Shown: positions 39,331-47,050 of the stretch, piece after piece
Position numbering within the stretch: position 1 is the first letter of the stretch
Layout: every line of letters starts with the position of its first letter
Assembly: GCA_002363865.1 (NCBI GenBank)
Contig: DEWY01000015.1
Span: 1 to 64,000, forward strand
DNA: 64,000 nt
Origin: Caulobacteraceae bacterium UBA3198
GTDB taxonomy: Bacteria; Pseudomonadota; Alphaproteobacteria; Caulobacterales; Caulobacteraceae
Direction: 5' to 3'
Position numbers and translations under genes: made by a program
The notes under the pieces: model-generated
What the model was told of the DNA's origin: nothing
The model's database searches: none
The model's input: only the letters and a program-made list of their open reading frames with translations

Positions 39331-41754
39331 CTACCAGCGGACGCTGACCCGGCCGTAGAGGAACCGGCCGTTGAAGCCGAACGGCGAGAACGAGCTGAAC
39401 GGCGCCGCGCCGGTGGTGTTCAGGTTCGGCGGGATCTGACGGGGATAGACGTCGAACAGATTGTCCGCCCCAAGCGCCACGGTGACCCCCATGGGGAAGG
39501 TCCGGCGAGCCTCCAGGTCCACCACGCCGCGCACGCCGGTCTCGCTGTCGGCGCTGCCGTTGGCCAGGGTGCCGGGCGACAGGGCCGAACCGTAGAAGGT
39601 GGTGCGCAGGGTCGCGCCCCAGGCTTCGCGGCTCCAGTCACCCTGCAGGGTCAGCTTCTGCTTCGGCGCGCCTTCCTCGAACCGCAGCACGGCCTGGCGG
39701 CCGAACAGGCTGGTCGGGGTCGGCAGGATCGATGCGCTGGCGGTCGGCGTCTTGGTGACCTCGAACTCGTTGATGTTGCCGGCCGCGGTCAGGTCGAAGA
39801 CGCCAGCCTGGGGATCGACGATCCGATAGCGGGCGACCACGTCGATCCCGTTGGTTTCGGTGTCCACGCCGTTGATGAAGAAGCGGGCGGCGGTGGCGCC
39901 GAAGGGGGCCAGCAGATCGGCGATCACCCGGGCGTTGGTTCCCGGCGCGGCGGTGGCCGAGCCCTGGAAGGTTTCGCTCAGGACGATGCGGTCCTCGACC
40001 TCAATGCGGTAGGCGTCGACGGTGAGCTCGAAGGCGCCGCGACGATAGACCAGGCCCAGGGCGTAGTTGCGCGACGTTTCAGGGTCCAGGGCCTGACCGC
40101 CCAGGGCGGCGCCCACGGGGCTGACCGAGGGGTAGGTCCCGGTCTCGAAGGGCACGCCGTTGATGTAGAGGATCGAGGTGGCGGTGTAATACTGCTGTTG
40201 AAGGCTGGGCGCCCGGAAGCCGGACGACACCGCCCCGCGCAGGGCGAAGGCGGGGGTGAAGTCGTAGCGCGCCGAGACCTTGCCCGAGGTGTTGGAGCCG
40301 AAGTCCGAATAGTCCTCATAGCGGACCGCGGCCGAGGCCGAGAACTTGTCGGTCAGCTGGCCTTCGAGATCCACGTAGACCCCGACCGCGTCCCGATCGA
40401 CGTCCACTTCATTGCTCGGGCTGAAGCCGGTGAAGCCCCGCGAGCCGAACGAGACATTGGTGATCGGACCGCGGTTATAAGAGGTCGGCTCACCCTGGTT
40501 GATCTCGAAGGTCTCGGTGCGCGCCTGCAGGCCGAAGGCCACGTTCAGCGGCCCAGCCAGGCCCACGTCCACGCCGCGGCTGAAGTCGGCGGAGAAGACC
40601 GTCTGGCTGTACTCCAGGCCGCCGGCCTCGAAGGAGGTCTGCGAGGCCGCACCATAGGACGGGTTGATGGTGTCGCGAACGCCGAAATTGATGTCGTTCT
40701 TGCCGTAGGCGACGTTGAAGTCGGCGTTGAAGCCGGCGATCTCACCGCGCACCCCAAGCGCAGCGCTCAGGTCGCTGGTGTCGGTGGCGAGCTTGGGCAG
40801 ATAGCCGTTGGGATAGACCGCAGGCACGTTCTGGTTGGCGTCGGTGGGCGTGCGGAAGGTGGCCGCGCTAGAGGCGTCACGTTCCTGCACGCCGAACCAG
40901 CCATAGGCTTCCCAGACATCGCCCAGCGGCTTGCCGGCGTTGGCGTAGAAGGACACGTCTTCCACATCGGCGTCGCCGAAGCGCGAGGTGATGCGGTTGG
41001 GGGTGACGCGACGGTCGATGTCGCTGCGGTTGGTGTTCTCCCGATCGCGGTATTCCGCCGACAGGGTGAGGAAGCCGTCAGCGCCAAGCGGCAGGCCCTG
41101 CCAGCCGGACACCGTGGTGGTGGCGCCGTCGGAGATGTTGCCGTCGCGGCCATAGAAGCCGTCGAATTCGGTCTCGTACTGGCCGTAGGTCACAGACAGG
41201 CCGCCGCCGGTGGCGGCTTCGCGCAGGCGAAGGTTGACGACGCCGGCAATGGCGTCGGAGCCGTACTGGGCGGCCGCGCCGTCGCGCAGGACCTCGATGC
41301 GCTCAAGAGCGGTGGAGGGGATGGCATTCAGATCGACGGCGGCCGAGCCGCGGCCCACCGAGCCATTGGTGTTGAGCAGGGCGCTCACATGACGCCGCGT
41401 GCCGTTCACCAGGACCAGGGTCTGGTCAGGGCCCTGGCCGCGCAGGGTGGCCGGGCGGACCGCGTCGGTGCCATCGGTGTTGGAGGGGCGCGGGAAGCTG
41501 ATGGAGGGCACGGTGGTCGAGAGCGCCGCGGCCAGTTCGGTGACGCCGCGCTGCTGCAGGCTCTGGCTGGTGACGACGTCGACGGGCGCCAGGGTGTCCA
41601 GCCGGCTGCGGCCGGTGGTGCGGGTGCCGGTGACCACGATTTCCTGGACTTCCGCGCCAGCGGGCCCGCCGTTGGACGCGGTCTGCGCCAGGGCGGCGGT
41701 CGAGATCAGACTTGTCGCCGAGACTGCGGCCAGAAGAAGCGTACGATACTGCAT
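39331..41754 (-). CDS. TonB-dependent outer-membrane receptor
   Basis: The 807-residue protein has a signal peptide (RTLLLAAVSATSLISTAALAQ), the TonB-box-like EVQEIVVTGTRT, a plug domain (LDTLAPVDVVTSQSL; LRGQGPDQTLVLVNGTRRH; ERIEVLRDGAAAQYGSDAIAG) and a 22-strand-type barrel ending YGRVSVRW with an aromatic last residue. It belongs to the same broad family as the receptor at 19-22 kb but is shorter. No regulator or hydrolase is adjacent, so the substrate cannot be guessed. It has its own terminator and a leader with a GC hairpin. Confidence 0.93.
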   Translation of the reverse strand: MQYRTLLLAAVSATSLISTAALAQTASNGGPAGAEVQEIVVTGTRTTGRSRLDTLAPVDVVTSQSLQQRGVTELAAALSTTVPSISFPRPSNTDGTDAVRPATLRGQGPDQTLVLVNGTRRHVSALLNTNGSVGRGSAAVDLNAIPSTALERIEVLRDGAAAQYGSDAIAGVVNLRLREAATGGGLSVTYGQYETEFDGFYGRDGNISDGATTTVSGWQGLPLGADGFLTLSAEYRDRENTNRSDIDRRVTPNRITSRFGDADVEDVSFYANAGKPLGDVWEAYGWFGVQERDASSAATFRTPTDANQNVPAVYPNGYLPKLATDTSDLSAALGVRGEIAGFNADFNVAYGKNDINFGVRDTINPSYGAASQTSFEAGGLEYSQTVFSADFSRGVDVGLAGPLNVAFGLQARTETFEINQGEPTSYNRGPITNVSFGSRGFTGFSPSNEVDVDRDAVGVYVDLEGQLTDKFSASAAVRYEDYSDFGSNTSGKVSARYDFTPAFALRGAVSSGFRAPSLQQQYYTATSILYINGVPFETGTYPSVSPVGAALGGQALDPETSRNYALGLVYRRGAFELTVDAYRIEVEDRIVLSETFQGSATAAPGTNARVIADLLAPFGATAARFFINGVDTETNGIDVVARYRIVDPQAGVFDLTAAGNINEFEVTKTPTASASILPTPTSLFGRQAVLRFEEGAPKQKLTLQGDWSREAWGATLRTTFYGSALSPGTLANGSADSETGVRGVVDLEARRTFPMGVTVALGADNLFDVYPRQIPPNLNTTGAAPFSSFSPFGFNGRFLYGRVSVRW

Positions 41755-41788
41755 GTATATCCCCGTTAAGGGGGTCCGGCTTGGCCGG

Positions 41789-41815
41789 CCCCAGGTCCTT
41801 TGATGGCCCCTGGGG
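41789..41815 (-). promoter_or_regulatory. hairpin in the 5' leader of the second TonB receptor
   Basis: CCCCAGG and CCTGGGG form a perfect 7-bp stem with a 13-nt loop, 35-61 nt upstream of the receptor ATG. No known riboswitch is recognised. It may be part of a structured leader or a weak attenuator. Confidence 0.3.
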
Positions 41816-41880
41816 CTTAGCTAGTGTGTCTCGCGCGCCAAAAGAATGACATATTTGCAACAGCCTCTGGCCTTCTTCCG

Positions 41881-41921
41881 GCCAAAGAAAAAGCGGCCCG
41901 GAGCCTGGGCTCCGGACCGCT
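41881..41921 (-). terminator. Rho-independent terminator of the rpsF-rpsR-rplI operon
   Basis: AGCGGCCCGGAGCC and GGCTCCGGACCGCT (41892-41905 and 41908-41921) form a 14-bp stem with one mismatch and a 2-nt loop. On the minus strand, downstream of rplI, it is followed at once by TTTTTCTTTGGC. Confidence 0.82.
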
Positions 41922-41946
41922 GATTTTCATCTCCAGAAAGACTGGA

Positions 41947-42531
41947 TCAGGACTCGACGTAGTCGCCTTCGATCGAGCCTGCGCCGCCCTCAAGAAGATC
42001 TGCGGCGGCCTCGTCGGCGGCGGCGCGATCTTCCTCGAACTGCGAGGTGATGATGTTCTCGCCGCGGGCCTGACGGTCGGCTTCGTCCTGGCTGCGGGCG
42101 ATGTTGAGGTTGACCGTCACGATCACCTCGGCGTGCAGGCGAACCTTCACGGCATGCATGCCCAGGGTCTTGATGGGCTTGTCCAGCACCACCATCGAAC
42201 GCTCGACCTTGCCGCCTTCGGCGTTGACGACGTCGGCGACGTCACGGCCGGAGACCGACCCGTAGAGCTGGCCGCTTTCGCCAGCCTGACGGATCAGGAC
42301 GTAGGTGGTCCCGTCGAGGCCTTCACCGGCCTTGGCCGCGTCGGCGCGGGCCTCGGCGTTGCGGGCTTCGATGGTGGCGCGCTGGGCCTCGAAGACCTTC
42401 ATGTTCGCCGTGGTGGCGCGAAGGGCCTTGCGGCGCGGCAGCAGGAAGTTGCGGGCGTAGCCGTCCTTGACGGTTACGATTTCGCCGAGGCCGCCACGGC
42501 CTTCGACGCGTTCAAGCAGAATGACCTTCAT
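41947..42531 (-). CDS. rplI: 50S ribosomal protein L9
   Basis: L9 binds 23S rRNA near the L1 stalk and helps keep the reading frame. The N-terminal domain (MKVILLERVEGRGGLGEIVTV, DGYARNFLLPRRKA) is diagnostic, followed by the long connecting helix and a C-terminal domain (RQAGESGQLYGSVSGRDVAD, IKTLGMHAVKVRLHAEV). At 194 residues it is longer than E. coli L9 (149) owing to an acidic C-terminal tail rich in Asp, Glu and Ala, as common in alphaproteobacteria. It is the last gene of the operon. Confidence 0.97.
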   Translation of the reverse strand: MKVILLERVEGRGGLGEIVTVKDGYARNFLLPRRKALRATTANMKVFEAQRATIEARNAEARADAAKAGEGLDGTTYVLIRQAGESGQLYGSVSGRDVADVVNAEGGKVERSMVVLDKPIKTLGMHAVKVRLHAEVIVTVNLNIARSQDEADRQARGENIITSQFEEDRAAADEAAADLLEGGAGSIEGDYVES

Positions 42532-42543
42532 GATCCTGGTCCC

Positions 42544-42816
42544 TTACTTCACGACGTAGGGAAGAAGGGCGAGGAAGCGGGCGCGCTTGATCGCACGAGC
42601 CAGTTCACGCTGCTTCTTGGCCGAGACGGCCGTGATCCGCGACGGCACGATCTTGCCGCGCTCGGAGACGTAACGCTGCAGCAGCTTCACGTCCTTGTAG
42701 TCGATCTTCGGCGCGCCGGCGCCCGAGAACGGGCAAACCTTACGGCGACGGAAGAAGGGACGGCGGGGGGCGGCGGCGGCGGCCGGAGCGCCGGCGGTGT
42801 CGTTGGTGTCAGTCAT
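42544..42816 (-). CDS. rpsR: 30S ribosomal protein S18
   Basis: S18 sits on the 30S platform as a heterodimer with S6. The core RRPFFRRRKVCPFSG and the helical IDYKDVKLLQRYVSERGKIVPSRI and QRELARAIKRARFLALLPY are typical. The N-terminus carries a short Ala/Pro-rich extension. GGGGAGG precedes the start, 17 nt after rpsF and 12 nt before rplI. Confidence 0.97.
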   Translation of the reverse strand: MTDTNDTAGAPAAAAAPRRPFFRRRKVCPFSGAGAPKIDYKDVKLLQRYVSERGKIVPSRITAVSAKKQRELARAIKRARFLALLPYVVK

Positions 42817-42833
42817 GATTCCAGATCCTCCCC

Positions 42834-43244
42834 TTAGGCGTCGTCGCGGCGCGGTTCGGCGTCACGGCGGGACTCGCCGTCACGACGGGGACCGTCCTCG
42901 CGGCGCGGTTCGCGCTCACGGTCACGGCGGGCCAGGACCGGCGACAGCTCGAGGTCGAGCTCTTCGACGCGGACGGTCATGTAGCGAAGGACATCTTCGT
43001 TGAGGGAGAGCTGGCGCTCCATCTCCTTGACGGCCTCGGGCTTCGCATCGATGGCCAGCAGGGAATAGTGACCCTTGCGGTTCTTCTTGATGCGATAGGT
43101 GAGGTTGCGGAGGCCCCAGTATTCGATCTTGGCTACGGCGCCGCCGCTTTCCTCGATCATCGACTTGAGCTGGTCATTGAGGGCTTCGGCCTGTTGCGGC
43201 GAGATGTCCTGCCGCGAAATGACCACGTGTTCGTAAAGCGCCAT
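42834..43244 (-). CDS. rpsF: 30S ribosomal protein S6
   Basis: S6 pairs with S18 on the 30S platform. Family features: ALYEHVVISRQDISPQQAE, IEYWGLRNLTYRIKKNRKGHY and EMERQLSLNEDVLRYMTVRV. The last ~30 residues are a repetitive charged tail (alternating Arg, Asp, Glu, with repeated RRD), typical of alphaproteobacterial S6 and probably disordered. A strong GAAGAGG lies just before the ATG. Confidence 0.97.
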   Translation of the reverse strand: MALYEHVVISRQDISPQQAEALNDQLKSMIEESGGAVAKIEYWGLRNLTYRIKKNRKGHYSLLAIDAKPEAVKEMERQLSLNEDVLRYMTVRVEELDLELSPVLARRDREREPRREDGPRRDGESRRDAEPRRDDA

Positions 43245-43376
43245 TTTTCCTCTTCCGTTGTGGGAGGCGGCGTGGGCGGCGGCGGAAGTCCGTCGGCCAC
43301 GATGGATCTCTGGCGCGGCGGTCGAGCGTGCCCCGACCTGTTCGCGTTCCGGCTAGAGACCGCCTTCCGTGAAGAG
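43245..43376 (-). promoter_or_regulatory. 5' leader of the rpsF operon (candidate S6:S18 control RNA)
   Basis: From the predicted start site near 43375 to the rpsF ATG there are about 130 untranslated bases, long for a ribosomal-protein message. It contains short self-complementary pieces such as GGTCG/CGACC. In several bacterial phyla S6:S18 binds a structured rpsF leader that mimics 16S rRNA. I did not identify the full motif here, so autoregulation is only suggested. Confidence 0.35.
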
Positions 43377-43381
43377 GCGGG

Positions 43382-43410
43382 CTAGTACGCCAATTCCGAT
43401 GTCAGGGCAA
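43382..43410 (-). promoter_or_regulatory. promoter of the rpsF operon
   Basis: On the minus strand TTGCCC (-35, 43405-43410), a 17-nt spacer and TACTAG (-10, 43382-43387) match the alphaproteobacterial housekeeping promoter well. It lies about 140 nt upstream of rpsF, with no other gene between. Confidence 0.6.
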
Positions 43411-43568
43411 GCTCGGCAGGCGGCGCTCGGTGTGACGGTGCGCGGACGGCGCGGGCCAATTCCGTAATCCTGAACCTCGCGTGCTCCAGCACGCTCGGAA
43501 AACCTCTATTAATCCAATGTGGATAGGGTGGCGGTTCGGAGTCCCATTGCTCCGCCAAGGAGGAAGAG

Positions 43569-43967
43569 ATGTCTTCCGTCAGAAGTTCGTCCTACCGTCG
43601 GGTGGTATCGGACCATTTCGAACCCCAGGATGAGAGCGATCCCGCCGCCCATCGTCGCCTGCGGGGTCTTCTCGAACAGATCGATTACACCGCTTTCGCC
43701 TCGAACCGCGAAGTGGTCGCGCAGATGCTGGGGCCGGTGGATGTGGCCAAGTTCCAGCGACTGGCCCTGGCTGCGGCCCACGCCCGCGCGGCCTGGGTGG
43801 CCGAGGGGCTGGCGCTCGCCGGACGCTCGCACCTGATGAGTCCCGAGCAGACCGGTCGGATGGCGCAATTGCGCGCCACCTATGAAGAGCTGACCGAGGT
43901 CTATGAAGCCATGCGGCGGATGGTCGAAAGGGGCTATCTGCACTGCAGCCCCAATGGCGCCGCCTGA
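43569..43967 (+). CDS. small helical protein of unknown function
   Basis: This 132-residue protein is not recognised. AAGGAGGAAGAG directly before the ATG is a very strong ribosome site, and codon use (GC-rich third positions) is that of a real gene. The sequence looks almost wholly alpha-helical and soluble: RLRGLLEQIDYTAFASNRE, VAKFQRLALAAAHARAAWVAE, GRMAQLRATYEELTEVYEAM and MRRMVERGYLH. It has no signal peptide or membrane segment. A regulatory or stress role is possible but unproven. It is convergent with the DsbA-family gene 12 nt away; a 7-bp palindrome (GCGTGCT-CC-AGCACGC, 43479-43494) lies about 75 nt upstream of the start. Confidence 0.7.
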   Translation: MSSVRSSSYRRVVSDHFEPQDESDPAAHRRLRGLLEQIDYTAFASNREVVAQMLGPVDVAKFQRLALAAAHARAAWVAEGLALAGRSHLMSPEQTGRMAQLRATYEELTEVYEAMRRMVERGYLHCSPNGAA

Positions 43968-43979
43968 CGACGCCCGGAC

Positions 43980-44624
43980 CTAGTGAACCGGTCGGCCGAT
44001 CCAGTCGACCAGCACTGGCAGCACCTGTTCGGCCGGCGCGAAGCCGCGGGTCACGACGCCGTACTTTCCGGTATCGTCTGGCCCGCCGACAAGGGTCGGG
44101 AACCCCGTGACGCCGGACTTCTGGGAGATCGCGTAGTCGGCCCAGGTCTCGTTCTCGGCGTCTTCGCTGCGCCAGTTGATGCGGAACGCCTCCTGGTCGG
44201 CGCCTGGCACAACCTCGCCCAGGACCTCGGCGAGCACGTCTTCCTGGGTGATGTCGCGGCCCTCGCCATAAAAGGCCCGCTGCAGGGCGCCCAGATAGTC
44301 GAGGGCGAGGTCGGGTCGCTCACGGCGGATCACCACCACAGCCCGGGCCGCCGGGTCGGTGTCATAGATAAAGCCCTCGCCGGCCATGGCGGCTTCGCTG
44401 AAGTCCTGTCCCGAGGCGGCCGCCACCTCAGCCCAGTGCCCTCGCAGACTGGTCTTGGCCTCCTCCGTCATGGCCTCGGTGGTCCCAGGCCGTAGCCCGC
44501 CCATCACCAGCCGGACGGGCAGGCTGTCGCCGAACGCCGCGCGCACGGCGCTGATCACCGGCCAGAAGCCGTAGCACCATGAGCACATGGGATCGGCGAA
44601 ATAGATCAGATGGCGGTCGGTCAC
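43980..44624 (-). CDS. DsbA-family (FrnE-like) thiol oxidoreductase
   Basis: The 214-residue protein has a thioredoxin fold with an inserted helical domain. The active site C14-S-W-C17 lies in FADPMCSWCYGFWPVISAV, and the cis-Pro loop is SGVTGFPTLVGG near the C-terminus. No signal peptide is present, so it is likely cytoplasmic, as in FrnE-type proteins that act in disulfide handling or redox stress. It is divergent from fabD with 185 bp between the starts; that gap holds a CACCCC-AGGC-GGGGTG hairpin at 44685-44700. Confidence 0.88.
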   Translation of the reverse strand: MTDRHLIYFADPMCSWCYGFWPVISAVRAAFGDSLPVRLVMGGLRPGTTEAMTEEAKTSLRGHWAEVAAASGQDFSEAAMAGEGFIYDTDPAARAVVVIRRERPDLALDYLGALQRAFYGEGRDITQEDVLAEVLGEVVPGADQEAFRINWRSEDAENETWADYAISQKSGVTGFPTLVGGPDDTGKYGVVTRGFAPAEQVLPVLVDWIGRPVH

Positions 44625-44809
44625 GGTGGGCTCCGGCTTGTCGGGGGGCAGCCTCGAGAGTCTGACTCATCACGCCGGCCCCGTCACCCCAGGCGGGGTG
44701 GGAGAGGCCCCATGCTTGCCGCCCAGGGCCTAATCCCCTAACCCTCGCGGCTCGGAATCGACAGAGCGCGCGCCGGGCCCCGGACGCCGCCAGCCTGGGA
44801 GCGCAACCC

Positions 44810-45754
44810 ATGAGCCTCGCCTTCATCTTTCCTGGCCAGGGCAGCCAGGCCGTCGGCATGGGCGTTGACCTGGCCGAGACCTTCTCGGCGGCCCGCGAGG
44901 TGTTTCAGGAGGTCGACGACGCCCTGGGGCAGAAGCTGTTCGCCCTGATGCGAGACGGCCCGGAGACCGACCTCACCCTGACGGAGAACGCCCAGCCGGC
45001 CCTGATGGCCGTCAGCCTGGCGGTCGCCCGGGTGTTGGAGAAGGAGTTCGGAGTCGGAGTTGATCGCGCCGCCTTTGTCGCTGGCCACAGCCTTGGGGAG
45101 TATTCCGCCCTGGCCGCGGCGGGCGCCATCAGCCTGGCCGACACCGCCCGCCTGCTGAAGCTGCGGGGCCAGGCCATGCAGCGCGCCGTGCCGGTGGGCG
45201 AGGGCGCCATGGCCTCGCTGATCGGACCCAAGACCGACGTCGCCCTGGCCGAGGCCGCCGCCGCCGCCGGCGCCGAGGTTGGCGTCTGCGTTGTGGCCAA
45301 CGACAACAACCAGGGCAATGTGGTGATCTCCGGCGCCAAGGCCGCCGTCGACCGGGCCATCGAGAAGGCCAAGGAGCTTGGCGCCCGGGCCATCCCGCTG
45401 AACGTCTCGGCGCCCTTCCATTGCCCCCTGATGCAGCCCGCCGCCGATGAGATGGCGCAGGCCCTGGCGGCGGCGACCATCGTCTCGCCCCGCGCGCCCC
45501 TGGTAGCCAATGTCACGGCGCGCCCGGTGCACGAGCCTGAAGAGATCCGCCGCCTGCTGGTGGAGCAGGTTACGGGGCGGGTGCGCTGGCGCGAGAGCAT
45601 CGCCTGGCTGGTGGAAAGCGGCGGGGTGACCCGCTTCGCAGAAGCCGGCTCCGGCAAGGTCCTTTCGGGCATGGCCAAGCGCATCGCCCCGGACGCCGAG
45701 GCGACGCCGCTGAACACGCCCGCCGACCTGGAAGCCTTCGCCAAGTCTCTCTAG
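44810..45754 (+). CDS. fabD: malonyl-CoA:ACP transacylase
   Basis: FabD loads malonyl groups onto acyl carrier protein for fatty-acid synthesis. The 314-residue protein has FPGQGSQAVGMG at the N-terminus, the active-site GHSLGE with Ser94, and the catalytic His204 in SAPFHCPLM. GGGAG precedes the ATG. It begins the run fabD-fabG-acpP-fabF, 28 nt before fabG. Confidence 0.96.
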   Translation: MSLAFIFPGQGSQAVGMGVDLAETFSAAREVFQEVDDALGQKLFALMRDGPETDLTLTENAQPALMAVSLAVARVLEKEFGVGVDRAAFVAGHSLGEYSALAAAGAISLADTARLLKLRGQAMQRAVPVGEGAMASLIGPKTDVALAEAAAAAGAEVGVCVVANDNNQGNVVISGAKAAVDRAIEKAKELGARAIPLNVSAPFHCPLMQPAADEMAQALAAATIVSPRAPLVANVTARPVHEPEEIRRLLVEQVTGRVRWRESIAWLVESGGVTRFAEAGSGKVLSGMAKRIAPDAEATPLNTPADLEAFAKSL

Positions 45755-45782
45755 AGTTTCAAACGCCGCTGGAGGCGCTCAC

Positions 45783-46523
45783 ATGTTCGATCTTTCAGGC
45801 AAGACCGCCCTGGTCACCGGCGCGACCGGCGGCATCGGCGCCGCCCTCGCGCGGTCCCTGCACGCCCAGGGCGCCCATGTGGTTCTGTCGGGCACCCGGC
45901 AGGCGGTGCTGGACGAGATGGCCGGCGATCTGAAGGACCGCGTCAGCGTGGCCTCGGCCAATCTCTCCGATCCCGACTCCGTTGACGGTCTGGTGGCTGC
46001 GGCCGAGGCCGCGGCCGGCGCGCCGTTGGACATCCTGGTGGCCAATGCCGGCATCACTCGCGACGGCCTGCTGATGCGGATGAAGGACGAGGACTGGGAC
46101 GCGGTGATCCGCGTGAACCTGGAATCCTATTTCCGCCTCAGCCGCGCGGCGGTGAAGGGCATGATGAAGCGCCGCTACGGGCGAATCATCGGCATCACCT
46201 CGGTGGTCGGCGTGATGGGAAATCCCGGCCAGACCAACTACGCGGCTTCGAAGGCGGGGATGATCGGCTTCTCCAAGGCGCTGGCCCAGGAGGTCGGCAG
46301 CCGGGGAATCACCGTCAATTGCATCGCGCCTGGCTTCATCGAAAGCCCGATGACCGACGCCTTGAACGAGGCCCAGAAGACCCAGATTCTCTCTACCATC
46401 CCGGCCGGACGGCTGGGCAGTGGCGATGAAATCGCCGCGGCCTGCGTCTATCTCGCCAGCGGAGAAGCGGCCTATGTCACGGGCCAGACGCTGCATGTGA
46501 ATGGCGGCATGGCGATGATCTGA
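45783..46523 (+). CDS. fabG: 3-oxoacyl-ACP reductase
   Basis: FabG reduces 3-ketoacyl-ACP with NADPH. The 246-residue SDR enzyme shows TGATGGIG (12-19), LVANAGITRD, the triad Ser140, Tyr153 and Lys157 (YAASK), and the C-terminal YVTGQTLHVNGGMAMI typical of FabG. GGAGG precedes the start. Position between fabD and acpP supports the specific assignment over other short-chain dehydrogenases. Confidence 0.96.
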   Translation: MFDLSGKTALVTGATGGIGAALARSLHAQGAHVVLSGTRQAVLDEMAGDLKDRVSVASANLSDPDSVDGLVAAAEAAAGAPLDILVANAGITRDGLLMRMKDEDWDAVIRVNLESYFRLSRAAVKGMMKRRYGRIIGITSVVGVMGNPGQTNYAASKAGMIGFSKALAQEVGSRGITVNCIAPGFIESPMTDALNEAQKTQILSTIPAGRLGSGDEIAAACVYLASGEAAYVTGQTLHVNGGMAMI

Positions 46524-46639
46524 TCGGGCCTGCTGGCCGCTGGCCTCGCCGAAAGGAACATGCTACGGCGCTCGCCGATTAAACTGGCCTGGACTGCCTG
46601 GGGCCACTTCAGAGGCCCCAAACCCAACACCGCCGAAGG

Positions 46640-46668
46640 TTGACAAGGCGTCTCCCGTCGCGGATGCA
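46640..46668 (+). promoter_or_regulatory. candidate acpP promoter
   Basis: A perfect -35 hexamer TTGACA at 46640-46645 lies 52 nt before the acpP start. The -10 region 17-18 nt later (GATGCA/ATGCAT) is a poor match. A separate promoter for acpP is expected because ACP is needed in large amounts. A 7-bp hairpin at 46599-46620 (TGGGGCC/GGCCCCA) just upstream could end fabG transcripts. Confidence 0.4.
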
Positions 46669-46697
46669 TCAGTTGAATTTAGAGGGACTAAAAGCGA

Positions 46698-46937
46698 ATG
46701 TCCGACATTCTGGAACGCGTGCGTAAGATCGTCATCGAGCACCTCGACGCCGATCCCGAGAAGGTCACTGAAAAGGCCAGCTTCATCGACGACCTGGGCG
46801 CCGACAGCCTCGACAACGTCGAACTGGTCATGGCCTTCGAAGAAGAATTCGATATCGAAATTCCGGACGACGCCGCTGAGCACATCCAGACGGTCGGCGA
46901 CGCCGTGAAGTTCATCCAGGAGCGTCTGGGCGCCTGA
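46698..46937 (+). CDS. acpP: acyl carrier protein
   Basis: ACP carries growing acyl chains on a 4'-phosphopantetheine arm. The 79-residue acidic protein has the DSLD modification motif with Ser37 in FIDDLGADSLDNVELVMAFE and the normal helix III-IV region (IPDDAAEHIQTVGDAVKFI). AGAGGGA precedes the ATG. An intrinsic terminator follows before fabF. Confidence 0.98.
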   Translation: MSDILERVRKIVIEHLDADPEKVTEKASFIDDLGADSLDNVELVMAFEEEFDIEIPDDAAEHIQTVGDAVKFIQERLGA

Positions 46938-46972
46938 CGCCTGGGCGTCTTCGCCTGACGTCTGACACATGA

Positions 46973-47022
46973 CCGCCGCGTCCCTTAGGCCCCAGCGCCG
47001 GAGAGGCGCGGCGGTTTTGTTT
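46973..47022 (+). terminator. terminator/attenuator between acpP and fabF
   Basis: CCGCCGCG (46973-46980) pairs with CGCGGCGG (47007-47014), followed by TTTTGTTTT. An inner GCGCC-GGAGA-GGCGC hairpin competes with it. Partial read-through would give much more acpP than fabF message, as cells need. Confidence 0.65.
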
Positions 47023-47050
47023 TGGGGCCAGCCCTGGGAGTAGAAACGCC

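Noticed and set aside
39019..41769. 916-residue open frame on the + strand
   Set aside because: It is antisense to the second TonB receptor and part of dnaB. The lack of stops is a high-GC artefact and no protein motif is visible.
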